In this document: one piece after another, positions 26,651 to 34,967 of the stretch
Position numbering within the stretch: the stretch's first letter is position 1
Layout of the letters: every line of letters begins with the position of its first letter
Assembly (NCBI GenBank): GCA_963760965.1
Contig: CAVXEW010000008.1
Span: forward strand, 1 to 64,000
Reading direction: 5' to 3'
Length of the DNA: 64,000 nt
Source of the DNA: Pararhizobium_B sp963760965
GTDB lineage: Bacteria > Pseudomonadota > Alphaproteobacteria > Rhizobiales > Rhizobiaceae
The notes under the pieces: generated by a model
The model's input: the letters and a program-made list of their open reading frames with translations, nothing else
The model's database searches: none
Told to the model about the DNA's origin: nothing
Position numbers and translations under genes: made by a program

Positions 26651-27804
26651 GCGAGACGCTGCGCGGAAGGATCGCCATCGCCGGCATCGGAAACACGAAG
26701 CGCTGGGACGCGCCCGGCCGAAGCCCGTTCGATCAGCTGCAGGAGGCCGCAATCCTTGCCCTCGAGGACTGCGGCCTCGGCCTTGCGGACGTCGACGGCC
26801 TCTATTGCGCGCTGTCGAGCTCGGGGCTTCCGGTGCTCAATGTGGCCGAGCGGCTTGGGCTGGGACAGGGGCTGAGGCAGGCGGACGGCACGATGGTCGG
26901 CGGCGCTTCCTTCCTGTTCCATCTTCAGTCGGCCTCGGCCGCGCTGGACGCCGGCCTGTGCGACGTCGCGCTCGTCTGCTACGGGTCCAACCAGCGCAGC
27001 GCCGGCGGATCGCTCGTCTCGATGCCCGATCCGCAGCCTTACGAAACGCCGTATCGAGCACGCTATCCGGCATCGAGCTATGCGCTGGCGGCAGCCCGCC
27101 ACATGCACGAATACGGAACTACGCGCGAGAACCTCGCCGATGTCGCGGTCGCCGCACGGAACTGGGCTCGGCTCAACCCGGACGCATTCGAACGCGGTCC
27201 GCTGGCGCGCGAAGAGATCCTCGCCTCCCGGATGATCTCGGATCCGCTGACCAGGGCGGACTGCTGCCTCGTCACCGACGGCGGCGCGGCCGTGGTCCTC
27301 ACCCGGGCGGACAGGGCACGCGATCTGGCGGCCCCTCCCGCCTACGTTCTGGGGACCGGGATTGCCGTCAGCCACCGGCAGATAGCCTCCATGCCGGACC
27401 TGACAACCACCGCCGCGGTCCGCTCCGGCAGGGCCGCATACGACATGGCCGGAATCGGGCCGTCGGACATCGATCACGTCATGGTCTACGACGCCTTCAC
27501 CATCACCACGCTGATGTTCCTGGAGGACCTCGGCTTTTGCGCCAAGGGCGAAGGCGGCGCCTTCGTCTCCTCCGGCGCGATCGCACCGGGCGGCAGCCTG
27601 CCGGTCAACACAAACGGCGGCGGATTGTCGTGCAATCACCCCGGCATGTACGGCCTGTTCACGCTGATCGAAGCGGTGGAGCAGCTGCGCGGCCGCTGCG
27701 GCGACCGCCAGGTGAAGGGCGCGCATGTCGCGCTGTGCCATGCCAACGGAGGCGTCCTGTCCAGCCAGGCGACAGCCATACTGGGCACCGGGGAAACACT
27801 TTGA
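26647..27804 (+). CDS. Thiolase-superfamily protein (SCP-x/Ltp-type), no nucleophilic Cys
   Basis: 385 residues of the thiolase fold. The position of the nucleophilic cysteine of true thiolases falls in TMVGGASFLFHLQSASAALD, which contains Ser but no Cys. The His region NGGGLSCNHPGMYGL and a late Cys in LCHANGGVLSSQ remain, and VMVYDAFTITTLM replaces the usual HDAF. This pattern plus the fused-frame DUF35 partner matches the Ltp2-ChsH2 group, which carries out a retro-aldol cleavage of a beta-hydroxyacyl-CoA. An aldolase or a non-decarboxylating C-C lyase is therefore likelier than beta-ketothiolase, but this is inference. Confidence 0.85.
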   Translation: MSETLRGRIAIAGIGNTKRWDAPGRSPFDQLQEAAILALEDCGLGLADVDGLYCALSSSGLPVLNVAERLGLGQGLRQADGTMVGGASFLFHLQSASAALDAGLCDVALVCYGSNQRSAGGSLVSMPDPQPYETPYRARYPASSYALAAARHMHEYGTTRENLADVAVAARNWARLNPDAFERGPLAREEILASRMISDPLTRADCCLVTDGGAAVVLTRADRARDLAAPPAYVLGTGIAVSHRQIASMPDLTTTAAVRSGRAAYDMAGIGPSDIDHVMVYDAFTITTLMFLEDLGFCAKGEGGAFVSSGAIAPGGSLPVNTNGGGLSCNHPGMYGLFTLIEAVEQLRGRCGDRQVKGAHVALCHANGGVLSSQATAILGTGETL

Positions 27805-27829
27805 AAGCAATGCAGAACAGGAGACCGCA

Positions 27830-28744
27830 ATGAGCAGAGTGCTTGACGGAAAGGTCGCCGTCGTGACCGGCGCCGGGCAGGGCGTCGGAAAGGCGATCGC
27901 CGAGGGACTCGCGGCAGAGGGAGCAAAAGTCGTCGTCAACGATGTCGGCGTCACGCTTACCGGGGAAACAGAAAACGCCTCGGCCGCCGAGGAGGTGGCC
28001 GCCGGCATCCGGAAGGGCGGCGGCGAGGCCGCCGCCTGCGCGGATTCCGTCGCCGAATGGGAATCGGCCCAGAAGATCGTCCAGTGCGCTCTCGACAGTT
28101 TCGGAAAGGTCGACGTCGTCGTCAACAATGCGGGAATCCTGCGCGACGGCATCTTCCACCGGCTCTCGCCGGACGACTGGCGCGCGGTTCTCGACGTCCA
28201 TCTCTTCGGCAGCTTCCATGTCAGCCGCGCCGCAGCCCCGCATTTCCGCAAGCAGGAATCCGGTGCCTTCGTCCACATGACGTCGACCGCGGGGCTCATC
28301 GGAAATTTCGGACAGGCCAACTACATGGCCGCCAAGCTCGGGATCGTCGGTCTGTCGCGGGCGATCGCCATGGACATGCAGCGCTTCAACGTCCGGTCGA
28401 ACTGCATCGCACCGTTTGCCTGGAGCCGCATGGTGAGCTCGATCCCCACCGAAACCGAGGCCGACAAGGACCGCGTTGCCAAGCTGAAGCGCATGACACC
28501 CGAAAAGATCGCGCCACTTGTGGCCTTCCTCGGCTCCGACGCGGCACACGGCATCTCGGGCCAGATCCTCTCGGTGCGCAACAACGAGGTGTACCTTTTC
28601 AGCCAGCCCCGGCCCATCCGCACCATCCACCGCAGCGAGGGCTGGACTGCCGCGAGCCTAGCCGAACAGTTGCCGGATGCTTTCGGACCTTCGCTGACGC
28701 CGCTCGAACGCTCCGCCGACGTCATTTCCTGGGATCCGGTCTAA
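27830..28744 (+). CDS. SDR-family 3-hydroxyacyl-CoA dehydrogenase-like protein
   Basis: 304-residue SDR similar to the dehydrogenase part of multifunctional enzyme 2 (17-beta-HSD4). The cofactor site is VAVVTGAGQGVGKAIAEGLA, then NNAGILRDGIFHRLSP. The catalytic Ser, Tyr and Lys are all present in VHMTSTAGLIGNFGQANYMAAK. The C-terminal 45 residues (after NNEVYLFSQPRPIRTIHR) are the extension typical of the MFE-2 group. It would oxidise the hydroxyacyl-CoA made by MaoC or crotonase. The ATG at 27830 has AGGAGA eight bases upstream. Confidence 0.9.
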   Translation: MSRVLDGKVAVVTGAGQGVGKAIAEGLAAEGAKVVVNDVGVTLTGETENASAAEEVAAGIRKGGGEAAACADSVAEWESAQKIVQCALDSFGKVDVVVNNAGILRDGIFHRLSPDDWRAVLDVHLFGSFHVSRAAAPHFRKQESGAFVHMTSTAGLIGNFGQANYMAAKLGIVGLSRAIAMDMQRFNVRSNCIAPFAWSRMVSSIPTETEADKDRVAKLKRMTPEKIAPLVAFLGSDAAHGISGQILSVRNNEVYLFSQPRPIRTIHRSEGWTAASLAEQLPDAFGPSLTPLERSADVISWDPV

Positions 28745-28748
28745 GGCC

Positions 28749-29627
28749 ATGGCGATCGATCCGGAACACCTCTACGCCCTCGAGATTCCCGAGGTGCGCC
28801 AGACGTTCGGCTGGCGCGATACGGTCACCTATGCGCTCGGCCTTGGCTTCGGCATGGACCCGCTCGACGAAGACGAACTGCGCTTCGTCGACGAGACCCG
28901 GCTCGCGGCCGTGCCCACCATGGCGAACGTCCTCGCCTATCCGGGCTTCTGGATGCGCGACCTCGACACCGGCCTGGACTGGGTCCGCATCGTGCATGGC
29001 GAGCAATCGATGCATCTCTTCAGCCCGCTGCCGACGGAAGGAACCGTCGTCGGCACGACCAGGATTGTCGACATCGTCGACAAGGGTGAAGACCGGGGCG
29101 CGCTGCTCTTCGTCGAACGCGAAGTTCGCGACGATGCGACCGGCGAAGCGATCGCGCTTCTGCGCCAGACCGTGTTCTGCCGGGCAGATGGCGGCTTCGG
29201 CGGGAAGTCTGCTCCGGCCCATCACCTGAAGAAACCTCCCGAGCGGGCACCCGACGACACGGTCGACGTTCCCACCCACACGCAGATGGCGCTGATCTAT
29301 CGCCTCTCCGGCGACCTGAATCCGCTGCATGCCGATCCGGAAGTTGCCCGCAACGCCGGCTTCGACCGGCCGATCCTGCATGGGCTGGCGACTTTCGGCG
29401 TCGCCTGCCGAGGGCTGATGAAGGTCCTTTGTCCGGGCGAACCCGCACGGGTGAGCGATATGGAGGGCCGCTTTTCGGCCCCTGTCTTCCCCGGGGAGAC
29501 AATCACACTCGACATTTGGAAGCTGAACCCGGGGGAAGCCGCGTTCCGCGCCCGCGTGGCCGCACGCGAGGCAACGGTTCTCTCCAACGGAAGGTTTGTC
29601 TATCGGGCCCTGGGAGCGACAGCGTGA
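28749..29627 (+). CDS. MaoC-type (R)-specific enoyl-CoA hydratase 2
   Basis: 292 residues forming a double hot-dog hydratase. The C-terminal half has the hydratase-2 motif YRLSGDLNPLHADPEVARNA with catalytic Asp and His, followed by GFDRPILHGLATFG. The N-terminal half is the non-catalytic hot-dog (FGWRDTVTYALGLGFG, AYPGFWMRDLDTGLDW). Together with the preceding SDR it reproduces the two activities of multifunctional enzyme 2, encoded here as separate neighbours. Four bases separate them, and its stop overlaps the next GTG start. Confidence 0.92.
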   Translation: MAIDPEHLYALEIPEVRQTFGWRDTVTYALGLGFGMDPLDEDELRFVDETRLAAVPTMANVLAYPGFWMRDLDTGLDWVRIVHGEQSMHLFSPLPTEGTVVGTTRIVDIVDKGEDRGALLFVEREVRDDATGEAIALLRQTVFCRADGGFGGKSAPAHHLKKPPERAPDDTVDVPTHTQMALIYRLSGDLNPLHADPEVARNAGFDRPILHGLATFGVACRGLMKVLCPGEPARVSDMEGRFSAPVFPGETITLDIWKLNPGEAAFRARVAAREATVLSNGRFVYRALGATA

Positions 29628-30784
29628 ATTTCGAACTGAGCGAGGACCAGCGCGCCCTCCAGGAAACGGCGCGGCGCTTTGCGGAACGGGAATTGCCGGC
29701 GCTCGCGCGCGAGGTCGAGGAGTCGGGCGAGCCCATTTCCAGCCGCTGGCTGAAGCGCTACGCGGAACTCGGCGTTCTCGGCGTCAACACCCGCAGCGAA
29801 TACGGCGGCTTGGGCCTGCCGCATCTGGACGCCTTCATCGTCATGGAGGAATTCGCCAAGGTTTCGGTGGGGGTAGCCTTTCCGGTCTTCGAATGCTGTG
29901 CCGGTCCGGTGCGTATCGTCGAAGCGCTCGGCGAGGATTCCCTGCGCGAGCGCATCGTCCCCATGGCGGCCGGAGGCGAGATGCTCGTCGCGATCAGCAT
30001 GTCCGAACCCGACGCGGGTACCGCCCTCACCGACCTGAGGACCCGCGCCCGCTTCGACGGCGACGACATCGTGATCGACGGCACGAAGCGGTGGTGTTCG
30101 GGAGCCGGCCACTCCGGCGGCTATGTCGTCTTCTGCCGCTTCGACGAACGGCCCGGCGCAAGCGGAATCGGCGCCGTCTTCGTGGAGCGCGACGCGAAGG
30201 GCCTGACGTTCGGCTCGCAGGAGACCCTGATGGGCTTTCGCGGGGTTCCTTCCGCCGACATGGCCTTCGACGGCGTGCACGTGCCGAAGTCCCACCTGCT
30301 GGTCGGACCGGGCGGCTTCGGCAAGCTGATGGGGCTTTTCAACATCGAGAGGCTCGGCAATGCGACGATGGCGCTAGGCGTCGCTGCCGGGGCGCTGGAG
30401 CAGGTTACGGCCTACGTCCAGGAACGCAGGCAATTCGGCAAGCCGATCGTCGACTTCCAGGCAGTGCAGATCCGCCTTGCCGAGATGGCAATGAAGGTGG
30501 AGGCCGCCCGCCTGATGATCCACCGTGCAGCCGCAAATGCCGGCACGGGCTTGCCCGACCTGCACGAGGCCGCACTCGCCAAGTGCTATGCCAACGAGAT
30601 CACCCGGGACGTCGCCGCAGCGGCCATGCAACTCATGGGCGGCTACGGCTATGCTGCCGAATACGGCATGGAGCGACGGCTTCGCGACAGCTACGGCTGG
30701 GGTATCGCCGGCGGCACGATCGACATCCAGAAGGTGAACATCGCCGCCGGTCTCGTCGGCAGGCGGTTCAGCCAGCGGAGCTGA
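29624..30784 (+). CDS. Acyl-CoA dehydrogenase with relocated catalytic Glu
   Basis: 386-residue acyl-CoA dehydrogenase starting at a GTG that overlaps the maoC stop. FAD/substrate regions are SMSEPDAGTALTDLRT, RWCSGAGHSGGYVVFCRFD and QLMGGYGYAAEYGMERRLRD. The usual catalytic Glu of the YEGTSE motif is missing; the site reads GIAGGTIDIQ. A Glu occurs instead at residue 242 in LFNIERLGNATMALG, the position used by isovaleryl- and long-chain-type dehydrogenases, so the enzyme is probably active but prefers branched or bulky acyl chains. It is the second dehydrogenase of the regulon. Confidence 0.88.
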   Translation: MNFELSEDQRALQETARRFAERELPALAREVEESGEPISSRWLKRYAELGVLGVNTRSEYGGLGLPHLDAFIVMEEFAKVSVGVAFPVFECCAGPVRIVEALGEDSLRERIVPMAAGGEMLVAISMSEPDAGTALTDLRTRARFDGDDIVIDGTKRWCSGAGHSGGYVVFCRFDERPGASGIGAVFVERDAKGLTFGSQETLMGFRGVPSADMAFDGVHVPKSHLLVGPGGFGKLMGLFNIERLGNATMALGVAAGALEQVTAYVQERRQFGKPIVDFQAVQIRLAEMAMKVEAARLMIHRAAANAGTGLPDLHEAALAKCYANEITRDVAAAAMQLMGGYGYAAEYGMERRLRDSYGWGIAGGTIDIQKVNIAAGLVGRRFSQRS

Positions 30785-30786
30785 CG

Positions 30787-31887
30787 ATGCAGGGCGGCGG
30801 CACTCGGAGGATCCTGATCGCCGGCGCCTCCGGCGTCGTCGGCCAGGCTGCGCTCGATCTTCTTTCAGCGAAGGAAGCCTGGGAGGTCGTTGCCGTGTCG
30901 CGCCGCAAGCCCCGCCTCGCCGGGGAAACGTGGGTGCGGCATCTGGCGCTCGATCTCACCGATCCGGACGCATGCCGGGAAGCGCTTGCATCCGTCCTGC
31001 CCGTCAGCCACGTGGTCTACGCCGCCGTGCACGAAAAGCCGAACCTGACGGAAGGCTGGCGCGACCGCGGGCAGATGGAGACCAATCTCGCCATGTTGCG
31101 GAACCTGCTCGAGCCTGTCATGGCGGCCGGAACGCTCCGCCATGTCTCGCTGCTGCAGGGCACGAAGGCCTATGGCGTCCACTTGCGCCCCATCGCTGTT
31201 CCGGCGCGGGAAAGCGCGCCTCGCCATCCCCACGACAATTTCTACTGGCTGCAGGAAGACTACCTGCGCGAGCAGGCGGTCCGTGCCGGCTTTGCCATGA
31301 CGATCTTTCGCCCGCAGGTCGTCTTCGGCGACGTGACCGGCGTCGCGATGAACCTCGTCCCGGTCATCGGCGCCTACGCCGCGATCCGGCGGGAGACGGG
31401 AAAGAGCTTCGCCTATCCGGGCGGACCGCCCTATCTGCTGGAGGCCGTGGATGCACGGCTGCTCGCCCGGGCGCTTGCCTGGGCCGCGGAGGCCCCGGAG
31501 GCCTCGGGAGAGACTTTCAACATCACCAATGGCGACGTCTTCGTTTGGCAGAACGTCTGGCCGGCGATCGCCGAGGCGCTCGGCGTCGAGCCGGGGCCGG
31601 AAGAGCCGGTGGCGCTTGCCGGCTACCTGCCCCGGCACGCGGAAACGTGGAAGCGGATCGCCGAACGCGAAAAGCTGCAGGAACCGGACCTGTCTCGCTT
31701 CGTCGGCTACTCCCACCAGTATGCCGATTTCTGCTTCGCCCATGGCGCGCGGCGACCGCCCGCCCCTGCGCTCGTCAGCACGATCAAGCTCCGGCAGGCC
31801 GGCTTCGGCGACTGCATCGACACCGAGACGATGTTCCGGGATCTGATCGCAACAATGCAGAGGGCGGGGCATCTGCCGCAACCCTAG
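30787..31887 (+). CDS. PRISE-like NAD(P)-dependent enone reductase (extended SDR)
   Basis: 366-residue extended SDR. The N-terminal Rossmann motif is RILIAGASGVVGQAALDLLS. Further motifs (SLLQGTKAYGVH, HDNFYWLQEDYLREQ, FRPQVVFGD) match progesterone 5-beta-reductase/iridoid synthase (PRISE) proteins, which reduce activated C=C bonds of cyclic enones or enals. The Tyr of NFYW and the Lys of GTKAYG are at the expected catalytic sites. Its place two bases after an acyl-CoA dehydrogenase gene suggests it reduces an enone formed in the pathway. Confidence 0.82.
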   Translation: MQGGGTRRILIAGASGVVGQAALDLLSAKEAWEVVAVSRRKPRLAGETWVRHLALDLTDPDACREALASVLPVSHVVYAAVHEKPNLTEGWRDRGQMETNLAMLRNLLEPVMAAGTLRHVSLLQGTKAYGVHLRPIAVPARESAPRHPHDNFYWLQEDYLREQAVRAGFAMTIFRPQVVFGDVTGVAMNLVPVIGAYAAIRRETGKSFAYPGGPPYLLEAVDARLLARALAWAAEAPEASGETFNITNGDVFVWQNVWPAIAEALGVEPGPEEPVALAGYLPRHAETWKRIAEREKLQEPDLSRFVGYSHQYADFCFAHGARRPPAPALVSTIKLRQAGFGDCIDTETMFRDLIATMQRAGHLPQP

Positions 31888-31918
31888 CCGGAACCCGACT
31901 TCTCCAGGGAGGAACTTC

Positions 31919-32938
31919 ATGACGAATCGATGGAAGAACAGGCCGGACGGATCGAACTGGGGTGATTTCGGACCCGACGACCAGGTCGGCCGGATGAACC
32001 TCATCACTCCGGAAGTGCGCCTTGCCGGCGCTCGCGAAATCGCCGAAGGACGCGCCTTCTGCCTCAGCCTGCCGCTCGACTACCCGGGCGGCAACGAACT
32101 CTTCCCGTTGCGCAAGGCGCCGAGCTTCCACCACGAACGGCGCGGAGAGGGGCACAACTTCAACTATCGCCTCAGCGCGGTCTGCAATTGTTTCAGCGAC
32201 GTCGTCTCCGACGACGCGGTGCTTCTCTACACCCAGTACTCGACCCAATGGGACGCGCTTTCCCATGTCGGCCAGATGTTCGACGCCGACGGCGACGGAG
32301 AGCCCGAGAAGGTCTACTACAACGGCTACCGGGCGGGCACGGATATCGTCGGACCGGACGACGCTGAGGTCGCCGCCGGCGCCAAGGCACTCGGCATCGA
32401 GAATCTCGCCGCGGCAGGCGTTCAGGGTCGCGGGGTGCTCGTGGACCTCGAAAGGCTGCACGGGCGCTCGCGGGCGGTCATCGGCCACGACGAGCTAATG
32501 AAGGCGATCGAGGATCAGAAGGTCGACGTGCGCAAGGGAGACTTCCTGTGCCTCTACACGGGCTTCGCCGATCTCGTCCTGTCGATGAACAAGCAGCCGG
32601 ACGGCGCGGTCTTGTCTTCTTCGTGCGCCGTTCTCGACGGCCGGGACCAGCGGCTGCTCGACTGGATCACGGATTCAGGCATCGTGGCGATTTGCGCCGA
32701 CAATTTCGCCGTCGAAGCCTATCCGGCAATGCCTGCGGAAGGCGAAACCTATCCGGCGCTGCCGCTGCACGCCCACTGTCTCTTCAAGCTTGGCATCCAT
32801 CTCGGCGAGCTCTGGTATCTCGCCGAGCTTGCGCGCTGGCTGCGCGAAAACGATCGATCGGCGTTCTTCCTGACCGCACCGCCCTTGAGGTTGCCGGGTT
32901 CCGTCGGTTCGCCGCTCACCCCGATCGCCACGGTCTGA
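31919..32938 (+). CDS. Cyclase-family (kynurenine formamidase-like) metal hydrolase
   Basis: 339-residue member of the Cyclase Pfam family, which hydrolyses amide, lactone or ring C-C/C-N bonds. The expected HxGTHxDxPxH metal motif reads YSTQWDALSHVGQMFDADGD: the Asp and final His are kept, but the first two His are not, as in a divergent subfamily. Other landmarks are CLSLPLDYPG and LPLHAHCLFKLGIHLGELWY near the C terminus, which holds a candidate late His cluster. Last gene of the rightward operon, 31 bp after the PRISE-like gene; a GGGAGG ribosome site precedes it. Ring opening of an intermediate is a plausible role. Confidence 0.78.
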   Translation: MTNRWKNRPDGSNWGDFGPDDQVGRMNLITPEVRLAGAREIAEGRAFCLSLPLDYPGGNELFPLRKAPSFHHERRGEGHNFNYRLSAVCNCFSDVVSDDAVLLYTQYSTQWDALSHVGQMFDADGDGEPEKVYYNGYRAGTDIVGPDDAEVAAGAKALGIENLAAAGVQGRGVLVDLERLHGRSRAVIGHDELMKAIEDQKVDVRKGDFLCLYTGFADLVLSMNKQPDGAVLSSSCAVLDGRDQRLLDWITDSGIVAICADNFAVEAYPAMPAEGETYPALPLHAHCLFKLGIHLGELWYLAELARWLRENDRSAFFLTAPPLRLPGSVGSPLTPIATV

Positions 32939-32955
32939 AGACCGGCCGGAAGGCT

Positions 32956-34068
32956 TCAGGACCCGCCGTCGCCGTGGACGGTGGAACCCATGGAGAACCT
33001 CTTGAGGGCCGCTTCGTCCCAGTCGATGCCGAGGCCGGGCGATTGCGACGGCCGGGCCCGGCCAGCCTCTATCTCCAGCGCGGCGCCGGTAACGTCGTCG
33101 AGCTGCGGGATATATTCGACCCAGCGGGCGTTTGGCACGGCACAGGCAAGAGAGACGTGCAGTTCCATCAGGAAATGCGGGCACACCGCGACATTGCACG
33201 CCTCGGCAAGATGGGCGGTCTTCAGCCAGGGCGTGATCCCGCCGATCCGTCCGACGTCGACCTGCACGATCGAGCAGGCTCCCTGCTGCAGGTAGCTGCG
33301 GAACAGCGAGAGGCTGTAGATGCTCTCGCCGACGGCGATCGGCGTCCTCGTCGATCTCGACAGGCGCGCGTGGCCTTCGATGTCGTCGGCAGGCAGCGGC
33401 TCTTCGAGCCAGCCGATCTGCAGGTCTTCGTAGGCCGCCGCTCGACGGAGGGCCTCGTCGACGCTGAAGGCCTGGTTGGCGTCCGTGAAGATTTCGAAGG
33501 CGGGACCGACTTCCTCCCGCACGGCCCGTATCCTCTGCATGTCCTCATGCAACGGCCGTCCGACCTTCACCTTCGCGCCGGAGAAGCCCTGTTCCTTCAC
33601 GCGCGCGGCATCTTCGACCAGCTGCGCGGTCTCGACATGCAGCCAGCCGCCTTCCGTTGAATAAAGCGCAACCTCGCGGCGGGCGCCTCCCGCCATCAGG
33701 TAGAGCGGAAGTCCGGCACGCTTGCAGCGCAGGTCCCACAAGGCGGTGTCGACCGCGGCAAGCGCGATCGACGTTATCGCGCCGACCGTCGTTGCATGCG
33801 TCAGGAAGAACAGGTCCCGCCAGATGGCCTCGATCTCGGCCGCGTCGCGCCCGAGGAGAGCCGGCGCGAATGTCTGGTCGATCAGGGCCATCACGGAGGC
33901 CCCTCCCGTCCCGATCGTGTAGGAATAGCCGGTACCCGTTGCCCCCTCCTCGTCGAAGATCCGCACGACGGGCGTTTCCTGCCGGACGAACGACTGGATC
34001 GCGTCGGTTCTTTCCACCTTCGGCTCGAGGTTCACCAGCGATGTTTCGATGCGGACGATCCTTGCCAT
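32956..34068 (-). CDS. Mandelate racemase/enolase-superfamily acid-sugar dehydratase
   Basis: 370 residues of the enolase superfamily, MR subgroup. All catalytic and metal residues can be placed: Lys166-x-Lys168 in AKVKVG, Asp196 and Asn198 in FTDANQ, Glu222 in WLEEPL, Glu248 in VGESI, Asp271 in QVDVGRIGG and His298 in CPHFLM. The Lys/His-Asp pair fits dehydration of an aldonate to a 2-keto-3-deoxy acid. The neighbours (lactonase-like amidohydrolase, sugar dehydrogenases, mutarotase) suggest an L-rhamnonate-, L-fuconate- or galactonate-like substrate. It is the last gene of the leftward sugar operon and is convergent with the cyclase gene 17 bp away. Confidence 0.88.
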   Translation of the reverse strand: MARIVRIETSLVNLEPKVERTDAIQSFVRQETPVVRIFDEEGATGTGYSYTIGTGGASVMALIDQTFAPALLGRDAAEIEAIWRDLFFLTHATTVGAITSIALAAVDTALWDLRCKRAGLPLYLMAGGARREVALYSTEGGWLHVETAQLVEDAARVKEQGFSGAKVKVGRPLHEDMQRIRAVREEVGPAFEIFTDANQAFSVDEALRRAAAYEDLQIGWLEEPLPADDIEGHARLSRSTRTPIAVGESIYSLSLFRSYLQQGACSIVQVDVGRIGGITPWLKTAHLAEACNVAVCPHFLMELHVSLACAVPNARWVEYIPQLDDVTGAALEIEAGRARPSQSPGLGIDWDEAALKRFSMGSTVHGDGGS

Positions 34069-34081
34069 GCGCCGCTCCCGT

Positions 34082-34966
34082 TCAGGCGCCCTGCCTGGCC
34101 GAAGCCGGCAGCGTGTCGGCCAGCCGGTAGAGATCGATCGCCGAACCCGCCAGCACCTGCGCCTTTTCCGCATCGGAAAGGTGGGATATGCCCTCCTTTG
34201 CACAGGACAGCACCTGCGCGTAGGAGGCGGCGAGCGTGCAGACGGGCCAGTCGCTGCCGAACAGGCACCGGTCCGGCCCGAAGACTTCCAGGGCCTCGCG
34301 CATGTAGGGAACCAGCTGCGCGGCTGACCAGTTCTTCCAGTCCGCCTCCGTGACCATGCCGGACAGCTTGCACCAGACGTGGCTGCGCTCGGCGGCAAAA
34401 CCGGCAAAGCTGCGTGACCAGGCGGCGAAGCCGTCGGCTGCGATCTCGGGCTTTGCGATGTGATCGACGACGAGCCGGAGATGCGGCATCTCCCGCGCGA
34501 CTGCCAGGGCGGCGGGGATATGCGCCGGCCGCAGAAGCAGGTCATAGACGAGATCGTGCGCGGCAACGGCTTCGAGGCCTCGCCGAACGTCCTTCCGGAG
34601 CAGCCAGTCGACGTCGGGCTCGTCATGCACCTGGTGGCGGATTCCGACAAGGTACCGTCCGTGCGGATGTGCCTTCAGGTCCGCAATCGTCCTGTCCGCG
34701 TCAGGCGCCGTGAGATCCACCCATCCGACCACCCCGGCCACGAAATCCGTCGCGGCGGCAGTCTCCATGAACTCGACGGTCTCCTCCACGCTCGACCATG
34801 TCTGGACAAGCACTGTCGCCGCCACGCCGTTCTCTTCGAGCTCGGGACGGAGGTCTGCCGGTGAATAGATGCGCCTGAGCGGAGCGGCCTCGCCGCTCAT
34901 CCAGGGATAGTCGCCCCTCCGGGGATCCCAGAAGTGCTGGTGGGCATCGATGATCGTCTGGTTCAT
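34082..34966 (-). CDS. Amidohydrolase_2 family lactonase (L-fuconolactonase-like)
   Basis: 294-residue metal-dependent hydrolase of the amidohydrolase-2 family. It has IIDAHQHFWDPRRGDYPW (HxH metal motif), GIRHQVHDEPD, LVVDHIAKPEI and a C-terminal LFGSDWPVC with the metal Asp. Proteins with this pattern hydrolyse sugar lactones such as L-fucono- or L-rhamnono-lactone. Set between the transporter ATPase (1 bp) and the dehydratase (13 bp), it would supply the aldonic acid for the dehydratase. Confidence 0.87.
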   Translation of the reverse strand: MNQTIIDAHQHFWDPRRGDYPWMSGEAAPLRRIYSPADLRPELEENGVAATVLVQTWSSVEETVEFMETAAATDFVAGVVGWVDLTAPDADRTIADLKAHPHGRYLVGIRHQVHDEPDVDWLLRKDVRRGLEAVAAHDLVYDLLLRPAHIPAALAVAREMPHLRLVVDHIAKPEIAADGFAAWSRSFAGFAAERSHVWCKLSGMVTEADWKNWSAAQLVPYMREALEVFGPDRCLFGSDWPVCTLAASYAQVLSCAKEGISHLSDAEKAQVLAGSAIDLYRLADTLPASARQGA

Positions 34967-34967
34967 G

